Assembly (NCBI RefSeq): GCF_007655135.1
Contig: NC_045128.1
Span: 13,098,230-13,162,229, forward strand
Direction: 5' to 3'
From: Punica granatum
Taxonomy: Eukaryota > Streptophyta > Magnoliopsida > Myrtales > Lythraceae
DNA length: 64,000 nucleotides
Positions 57,225-64,000 of the stretch are shown in pieces. A model generated the notes under the pieces. It did no database searches. It worked only from the letters and a program-made list of their open reading frames with translations, and was not told where the DNA came from. Position numbers and translations under genes: made by a program. Numbering within the stretch: position 1 is the stretch's first letter; every line of letters starts with the position of its first letter.

Positions 57225-57964
57225 GGGTTAATTGCACCGATAATCCAAAAAGTTTCATGAATGTTTCAGGTTGGTCTAAAATATTTTTTTGATAACTTGT
57301 TGGTACAAAAAGTTTCAAAACCGTTTCAATGTAGTGCATTCCGTCAATTGCTCCTGACGCCGTTAACAGTTTGCTGACATGGCTCGTTCTATGTGTCACT
57401 TTTGTTACGTATAACCAATTATAGTGCGCCACGTCATTTAAAAGGGTATAAAATCTGAAAATTCCAATAAAAATACATAAAAAAAATTACAAAAAGTCAA
57501 AATTTAGAAAAATAAAAAAATTATTTTTAAAATTTTAAAATTAAAACAAATTTTAAATTTTTTTAAAAAAACTTTTAAATTTTAAAAACTGTTAAAATTT
57601 TTTTAAAAAAAATTAAATTTTAAAAACTTTTAAAAATAATTTTAAACTTTAAATTTAAAATAATTTTAATTTAAAATTTTAAAATTTTTTTCTATACTTT
57701 TGGTATTTTTCTGTATTTTATTAGACTTTTTTAGATTTTATGTCCTCTTGAATGACGTGGCGCACTATGATTGGTTCTACGTAACAAAAGTAACACATAG
57801 GACCCACCATGTCAGCAAAATGTTAACGGCATCATGGGCAATTGACGGAATGCACTACATTGAAACGGTTTTGAAACTTTTTGTACCAACAAGTTACCAA
57901 AAAAATATTTTGGACCAACATGAAATATTCATGAAACTTTTTAGACCACCGGTGCAATTAACCC
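57225..57964. mobile_element. Mutator-type foldback element with 9-bp target duplication
   Basis: The ends GGGTTAATTGCACC and, inverted, GGTGCAATTAACCC open long terminal inverted repeats of about 215 bp (57225-57440 and 57750-57964). They enclose an AT-rich core of A/T runs. The element is flanked by a perfect 9-bp direct repeat TAAATAATA (57216-57224 and 57965-57973), the target-site length of Mutator-like elements. It encodes nothing; frames in the two arms mirror each other because of the inverted repeat. Confidence 0.9.
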
Positions 57965-57973
57965 TAAATAATA

Positions 57974-58226
57974 ATAATTACATTTAATTCAATGCAAATG
58001 CAAAGCGTAAATATGTGACTCGTGATTTTCCAATCTTTTTGTTTTTCATTGCGACGTGGCATCTTGGTATTGCACCACTTGTCATGTTCTTATTAGTTAT
58101 CACACGAATGTCATGTGACACAAGCCCTCCTCCCTCCTACGTGGCATTTACATGACACATCGATTTAGCTTTTATAATATACATAGATACAGATGAAACC
58201 CACATGACGCACAAACTCATGGCTAA
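57974..58226. other. Intergenic DNA with Helitron 5'-end-like phrase
   Basis: On the minus strand near 58188, TCTATGTATATTATAAAAGC resembles the 5' start of plant Helitrons. No matching 3' end in the right orientation was found to its left. Confidence 0.3.
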
Positions 58227-58642
58227 CTATTGATTAATGCTTATTTTTCCAACATGTACCACCTGATATATGGAAGTCTAATGGGTTTCCACTAATCTAG
58301 CTAGGTTTGATCTAATTAAGTCCGCTCATTAAAGAGTAAAACTCCCCAAAAGTGAAATTTCACCAATCACAAGACTAAATCTAGGACCTTATTTAAGGGC
58401 AAGTGTTGTTAAACCATTTTGTACCAATCCAAATCTATTGATTAATGCTTATTTTTCCAACATGTACAACCTGATATATGGAAGTCTAATGGGTTTCCAC
58501 TAATCTAGCTAGGTTTGATCTAATTAAGTCCGCTCATTAAAGAGTAAAACTCCCCAAAAGTGAAATTTCACCAATCACAAGACTAAATCTAGGACCTTAT
58601 TTAAGGGCAAGTGTTGTTAAACCATTTGTACCAATCCAAATC
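58227..58642. repeat. Two near-identical 208-bp tandem copies of a SINE-containing unit
   Basis: CTATTGATTAATGCTTATTT starts at 58227 and again at 58435, and the following about 200 bp are almost identical. Each unit contains a minus-strand SINE-like element (reverse of 'tatcaggtggtacatg', with TTTACTCTTTA and a box-B-like TCTAGGTCC region). The near identity means a recent duplication. Confidence 0.85.
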
Positions 58643-58673
58643 AATAATTATTGATTAATGCTTATTTAACTCA

Positions 58674-58850
58674 TTTTTTTTTGTGTGCACCTTAGTATCC
58701 AGGAACCCAATGGGCTCCAACTAATCTAGTCAAGCTATGTCAACTCACTAAGAAATAAAGCTCTCACAGAATGAATTTTTCAATTCACAAGACTCGAACT
58801 CAAGATCTTATTTGAGAAGAACAAGCACGTTAAAACCAACCCACGTTGGT
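58674..58850 (-). mobile_element. SINE-like element, reverse orientation
   Basis: On the minus strand it begins near CCAACGTGGGTTGG, has a box-B-like GAGTTCGAGTC and ends GGATACTAAGGTGCACAC followed by an A tail. It is the same family as 60431 and a diverged third copy next to the 208-bp tandem pair. Confidence 0.6.
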
Positions 58851-58859
58851 TTATTTAAC

Positions 58860-60430
58860 TCCATTTAATAATGGAATAAGTGCTATACATTACAAAAAAA
58901 AAATGCTATACTTTGAATGATGTGATCTTTCTCTGTCCTTCAAAAGATATTGGATAATTTTTTTGTGGCATGACACTCTCTCTTGCAATCAATTAAATTA
59001 CGTAATCTGATTCGATCCTTTATTTAAGAATACTATCTTTCACTAGCCTACATATAAAAGAAGGGGCCCATCGATAGGAATCCTTGTGAAGTGCTGCCCA
59101 CATATTATATATTCAATTGCTCTACTCTAGCTTGGATTGCTTGTTGTTAAGCCGGGTTAAGCCGGGATACGGAAATCCTCTTAGAAGAGAGGAATGTGAA
59201 CCAATCTTATCATATGCGTGGCATGAGAAAACTCAGTCAATTGTAAGTTCACTTGTCACCTAATTACTAGCTATATAAATAATCCAATACCTCTTTGAAC
59301 TCCTACAAAAAGAATAAAAATCCCAACACAGCAGAATGTCTCGTCAATTTATCGCAACCCTCACCAAGTGAAACTAATTTTAAACCGAAATGTTGTTGGA
59401 TGCTTATCGGAAGCTTGCGTAGTTCATGAATACAAATATCTGCCCTTGTACGGAAACCCGTATATTTATTTGGCGCAGACTAACTAAACTCATCGGTTCG
59501 GTAATCCGCGTTATGATTCTGAAAACGATATTGCTCTTTCTAGATAGGTGTCGGACCTGAATATGAGGGGGGTTTTTTTTAATATTTTAAATGCAATTTG
59601 CTGGAAAAAAACATAAAAGAATTATGGATATCATAGTGATACCAATGATAACTGTGTCAATAATACAAACAATTTCAGTTGATATATATTTGTGTGGTTT
59701 TGATGCATTGGAGGGATAAAACTATCCTCAACTTGTTCTCAGCGTGTCTTTGCTAGGTTAATTAATCATATGCCCGAAGCTCCTCGGAAGACAAAATAAT
59801 TGGTTCCTATTTTGTCTTTTTAGATTTTTATGTATACACACGTATATGTATGTGTATGCTTGAACGGCAAAAGATATTCCACAAGTTGGCTGATACATCA
59901 AAAATCACACAGACGAGACAAAAACATAGTTGGCTGAGATATCGAAATATGTCGAACCATATTCCTTATTCTTTATCTTTATAATATTATTGTTACTGTT
60001 ATTACTTTCCATTTCGGTATACAGTTTTCATATTTGGAAATTGCTAAGTGGACCAGGACTCATCCTAACAGAAGAACTAAAAGATAATTGAAGTATTGGT
60101 TATTGTCAAAGTTGAAGATAGACATCTATCTTGGACGATGAAGAAAGATCGGGTGGGCAGTGTTGTACCATATGTAACATAACAACATGCAATTATTATG
60201 ATGTGAGTTTTTCATTTACTTCTATTTTTATTCTTATTTGTATGGCACGCAGGAAGGGATTGTGTAGCTGCAGCAGGATTTATCAATGGATATGAATTAC
60301 GGCGACGACTTCATGTTGTCTAATATTATATATGTCTAACAAATTTTTTTCAGTTATAAAGATGTCCATGGGTCTAGTACAATAATTAAAAAAAAACAAA
60401 AAACTCTAATAGCTAGTCAATGGATACGAA
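58860..60430. other. Intergenic DNA with promoter-like site
   Basis: A TATA-box-like CTATATAAAT at 59271-59280 is followed about 55 bases later by ATG (59336) and a 12-codon frame. At 60254-60320 a pyrimidine tract, GCAG and a short open segment look like a splice acceptor and last exon. Whether these belong to a small or decayed gene cannot be told. Confidence 0.25.
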
Positions 60431-60617
60431 CCAACGTGAGTTGGTTCAAGCGGTTCGACATTTGTTTTCCTTAAATAAGCTCTCAGATTCGAGTCTTATG
60501 AATAGAGAAAATTCACGCTGTAAGAGTTTTACTCTTTAGTGGGCCGACCCAGTTTGACTAAATTAGTCGGGATTCATTGGGCTTCCGGATATCAGGGTAT
60601 ATAGCCGAAAAAAATAA
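60431..60617 (+). mobile_element. SINE-like element, best preserved copy
   Basis: It starts CCAACGTGAGTTGGTTCAAG (box-A-like), has GATTCGAGTCT (box-B-like, 60486-60496) at the spacing of an internal polymerase III promoter, and ends CGGATATCAGGG plus an A-rich tail. At least six relatives occur in the window. Confidence 0.65.
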
Positions 60618-60954
60618 AGGGACATAGGTGGTCCACAAAGAGTATTGAACTAGGGACTTTTTTTATTACCATACAAAAGTGTGGGTTGCTGTATTACATC
60701 CTCTTTGATTATGTCTAACAAATTAAAATGATGTCTAAATCACAACCAAATGTTTCTAGATTCTAGTTTCACATGCTAAATAATTCATATATCCCCTTTA
60801 TTTCTTCTTTTCCTCTTACTCATTAGGTTCATTGACCTATGTTTCAAAGTTCAAACAAAACCAAGATCTTCTTCCTCCTTGTTGATCGATTACGCTTAAA
60901 ATTCCTGAGAGGTTGCGGTCGTAACACTCATTATGAACGAAGGAATAACTCTAA

Positions 60955-61010
60955 CTAGCCACGTAGTCCACGCGTTGCACGGACTTTTCATTTTATATTT
61001 TTAACCAATA
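60955..61010 (-). mobile_element. Helitron 3' terminus
   Basis: On the minus strand GTCCGTGCAACGCGTGGAC forms a hairpin and is followed by TACGTGGCTAG and T, a standard Helitron 3' end. The body would extend to the right into AT-rich DNA (61000-61700), where no 5' end was identified. Confidence 0.6.
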
Positions 61011-61370
61011 TTTTGAAAAAAATAAACTCATAAAAGTTAATAGGATATAAATTTAGAACTAAAATTGAAGGAGCCGTGCAACTCGAAATACTTGCAGTGC
61101 CGTTCGTGTGAAAACATAAATTCTCGATCCTTGTAAGAAATCAAAATAAATGATCATCACAATAGAGTAGAAGTAGGATTACCTAAATAGTTTTAGCTTT
61201 TACATAAAGCTAATCATTTCTAATTTTCTTCTCTAAAAAATGATTCATGTAAAAAAAAAACTTGAAAATTTTCTACACCAAAATATATTATAAGTATTTA
61301 TAAAGAAGTTTATGCTATAAAAAGATGTTGCATATAGGTTTTATGCTCTTATTTGTATTGTAGAAACTTC

Positions 61371-61401
<31 letters not shown>

Positions 61402-62394
61402 TAGTTTTTTTCATCGATAACATAATAATACGAGATTTGTATGTCTTATAATTTATTTATTTTTGTTTTTATCATTTTAGAAGTTTAGAACAGTAATACA
61501 TTTTCAATAGAAAATTTATATATGGAGGTGTTATTTGAATATCGAGTGTAACGTTCGTTATTATAAATTTCCTGTGAGTATCACTAAAATTTCTAGAAAT
61601 AACATATCTATAAATATTATCGTATTATAATTATTGAGTGGAAGAAGTTAATTTTAGAAAAAACTATTATAACATTATGCATTAATATAGGGCATGCAAA
61701 GGGACGATTCACCATAAGCTACATAATTGCTCAAGAAGCCTATGTGGAAGGCTCTTATTAAACAAATAAAGATCTCACATTGCACGATATCGGAGAGTCT
61801 AAATTAATAACCTATACATATATAGATACTAACAATGCATTTTTCTCATTAGCTATAAGATGAGCTGCATGAATGGTCCATTAATTACATGCCCTTTCGA
61901 GCATATACCATTTTCTTTACATATAGTGTGAATCCTACCTTCATTATGAGAGAGTCGAGTCGAGAATATGTAAATAACTCATTCTACTATGACAACTTTT
62001 GAATTATTTTATAATCCTATATCGTCGCATGATATAAAGAAACGCTAACAAAATTGAGTATGTTGTCGTCTTACACAGAAAAAGAATGTAGAAATTCATG
62101 GATTTATAAAGAGATTGAGAACTACAATTTATCAGTTCAAACTTTTTGCTAATTGTAGAAATCATGTTGATTATTCCTCTGCCTCCCAAACTCACTTTAT
62201 TGTGAGATAGGATTATCTAAGTTTTGTTGCTGCAAGCCTCTTTTATAGAGTCACTTAATTCTTCTTCTTCTTCTTCTTTTTTCTGTACCATAATACTACA
62301 AAAACGATCTCTAGTTTTCCTCTTATAATCCTACTCTTCTCTTGAGACTAAAATCGATCATATCTTGCTCATCCCTTTTTACCCCAGTTAAGGC
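61011..62394. other. AT-rich intergenic DNA
   Basis: No gene is seen. A GT/TA microsatellite lies at about 61371-61402 and a short TTC run at about 62261-62277. Confidence 0.45.
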
Positions 62395-62523
62395 AAACTC
62401 AAGGCTCTAGTGGGGATAAGAAATAGGACAAAAAGGAACATGGAAAGTCCAATACTGGGAATCGAACTCAGGACTTCTTGTTTCCAAGTCGAGGACAATT
62501 GTCACTACATTGAACTCCTTTCT
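62395..62523 (-). mobile_element. tRNA-derived SINE, second family
   Basis: On the minus strand GGAGTTCAATGTAGTGACAA (box-A-like) is followed about 35 bases later by GAGTTCGATTCCC (62469-62457), a perfect box-B motif. A tRNA-unrelated tail follows. The sequence differs from the 60431 family. Confidence 0.55.
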
Positions 62524-63094
62524 CCAGTAACTTGTCCTTTCCTCTAAAGTTTCATGGCATTCGTCAGCGGATGGTCATCCATACAGCGACTCTTACCCTA
62601 TTCGTTCATATGTAATACGGACAGTTAAAGCTGTACATTAGCCTCTATTTATTCTCCCAGAGTCTCAACCAGAAAATGGGTACCAATCTAACAGAAATCA
62701 ACATCCCATCAGCCCCCAAAGGGAGAAAAGAAAGGAGAGAAATCTGAAGGTGCTAAATCCATCACAACCAACCTTAAAGATAAGGCATTTCCTTTTCTTA
62801 GTAGGATGAGAGAGAGATTGTCTATAATTTGTATTGCCTACTCACTCACTGATCTGTGTATTATTTTTTCCTTTCTCATTGCCCAATAAGGAAAAAGTTG
62901 GAGAGAGCAAACCAACAAACAAACAATCTCCAGCCAATCATCCTCTCTTTTAGTGCACCAATCCACTCTCATCATCATCATATTCATATATACATACATT
63001 GCCCACCCACCAAACATCTCTCCCTCCCTCACTCTCTCTGATCTCTGTTCTCTTCAGTCTTCACTCTGTGTGTGTGGGTTGTGTTCGGGCAAAA
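62524..63094 (+). promoter_or_regulatory. Promoter and 5' leader of the MYB-related gene
   Basis: This pyrimidine-rich stretch (TCTCTCCCTCCC, CTCTCTCTGATC) before ATG 63095 looks like a plant 5' leader. The coding frame is open further upstream but has no ATG there, so the start at 63095 is the natural one. Confidence 0.5.
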
Positions 63095-64000
63095 ATGGGC
63101 AGGAAGTGTTCTCACTGCGGGAACATAGGGCACAACTCCAGGACCTGCAGCAGTTACAGAGCTCTTGTTTCACCTTCTTCAGCTGCTTTTCCTAGCAATA
63201 ATTGTGGGATTAGGCTCTTTGGAGTCCACCTTGACTTGTCTTCTTCTTCTTCTAATTCTTCTTCAGCTTCCCCTTCTACTCCTTCTGCTTCTCCTTCTCC
63301 TTCTTCCTCCTCCTCCTCCATTGCCATTGCCAACAACATGAAGAAGAGCTTCAGCTTGGCCTCTCTGTCTCCCTCTCATGTCTCCAACTCCGATGACAAT
63401 AAGATCCCGGCCGGGTATCTCTCAGATGGGCTCGCCGGCAGATCCCAAGACAAGAGAAAAGGTCAGAAACTTTGCTGGTTGAAAATAGGCAACAAAAATA
63501 ATTAAAGATTTCCGGCTTCTCATTCTCATTACGAGGGAGAAATCGTATTTATATGGAAAATTTGCTGATTTTATTGTTCGAGTCCAAGAGGAATAAGAGA
63601 AGCCAGAAACCATCCATCTCATTCTTTGGAAAAAGCTGAAAACAAGAATTAGGACCCTTTTGAGAAAGTTCTCCGTTAGCGAACCCTTGTATAGAGAGAC
63701 AGTTTTCTTTCGGTTTTGGTGCGCTGCAGCAGTTGGCATAGTTGCAAGAACAATTTTCCGAATATGGTTAACCTTTTGAAATGATGCTGACTTTCAAATG
63801 TTTTTTTGGTATGGATGTATGAAATGATATTTTAGGAGTTCCATGGACAGAGGAAGAGCACAGGACATTCTTGATAGGGCTTAAGAGGCTTGGGAGGGGA
63901 GATTGGAGAGGTATCTCTAAGAACTACGTCACCACCCGGACTCCTACCCAGGTTGCTAGCCACGCCCAGAAGTACTTCCTCCGACAGGCGTGCCTCGACA
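63095..64000 (+). CDS. MYB-related (SHAQKYF-type) transcription factor, 5' part
   Basis: Exons 63095-63461 and 63836 to beyond the right edge encode the first 177 residues. Residues 5-18 [14 protein letters not shown] form a CCHC zinc knuckle. RLFGV (40-44) is a known plant repression motif, followed by a serine-rich stretch (about 49-75) encoded by TTC/TCC runs. Exon 2 begins the single MYB repeat: [25 protein letters not shown], then SHAQKYF (164-170), the signature of the I-box/MYBS3/KUA1 group, which binds GATA/I-box-like sites in the nucleus. The layout ([10 protein letters not shown] start, [17 protein letters not shown] junction) matches the Arabidopsis At5g56840 type. The splice is GTCAGA/TTTTAG in phase 1. 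The C-terminal region lies outside the window. Confidence 0.94.

Noticed and set aside
57118..57987. Two mirrored frames of about 95-104 codons
   Set aside because: They are the arms of a foldback transposon, identical because of the inverted repeat, not proteins.
62999..63094. N-terminal extension of the MYB-related protein
   Set aside because: The frame is open upstream but has no ATG; family members begin MGRKCSHCG, so 63095 is the start.

Overview
This window is nuclear DNA from a flowering plant, almost certainly a eudicot. The genes are split by many GT-AG introns, coding exons are islands in strongly AT-rich DNA, and the encoded proteins match dicot families closely. The intergenic space holds typical plant transposon remains: hAT, Copia, Helitron, Mutator-type foldbacks and tRNA-derived SINEs. 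The species cannot be fixed from the sequence alone.

Layout from left to right. Positions 546-822 (minus strand) carry the first two exons of DNMT2, a tRNA cytosine-5 methyltransferase; the rest lies beyond the left edge. Positions 823-8000 are repeat-rich: a Helitron 3' end, two tandem-repeat blocks, an unidentified 200-codon frame and a fossil hAT transposase end. SDH1, the flavoprotein of succinate dehydrogenase, fills 8822-14803 in 16 coding exons. Positions 15000-24850 are AT-rich and gene-poor, with a diverged tandem array, a short Helitron and a tRNA-like sequence joined to LTR-like DNA.

Positions 24878-39912 are a tandem segmental duplication. Two units of about 6-7 kb each carry an EFFECTOR OF TRANSCRIPTION (ET) gene on the minus strand, and a truncated Copia retrotransposon sits exactly between them. 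The right copy (33151-35491) is intact at 468 residues with three zinc-binding repeats. The left copy (25141-27325) is frameshifted and loses the third repeat.

After another repeat stretch, two plus-strand genes lie about 1.6 kb apart: a Usp-like/receptor-like cytoplasmic kinase (43536-47289, with a one-base frame break near 45335) and LPXA, a mitochondrial UDP-GlcNAc acyltransferase (48906-52510). Positions 52.6-63.0 kb hold Helitron ends, a Mutator-type foldback with a perfect 9-bp target duplication, tandem and dispersed SINEs, and a promoter-like site. The right edge cuts a SHAQKYF-type MYB-related transcription factor starting at 63095.

The genes do not form a pathway. SDH1 and LPXA are both mitochondrial (complex II/TCA cycle; lipid A-like acylation), while the ET copies and the MYB factor are regulators. 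The most unusual parts are the ET/Copia duplication with one decaying copy, the kinase frame break, a candidate alternative terminal exon in SDH1 intron 1, and the tRNA-LTR junction near 23.4 kb.
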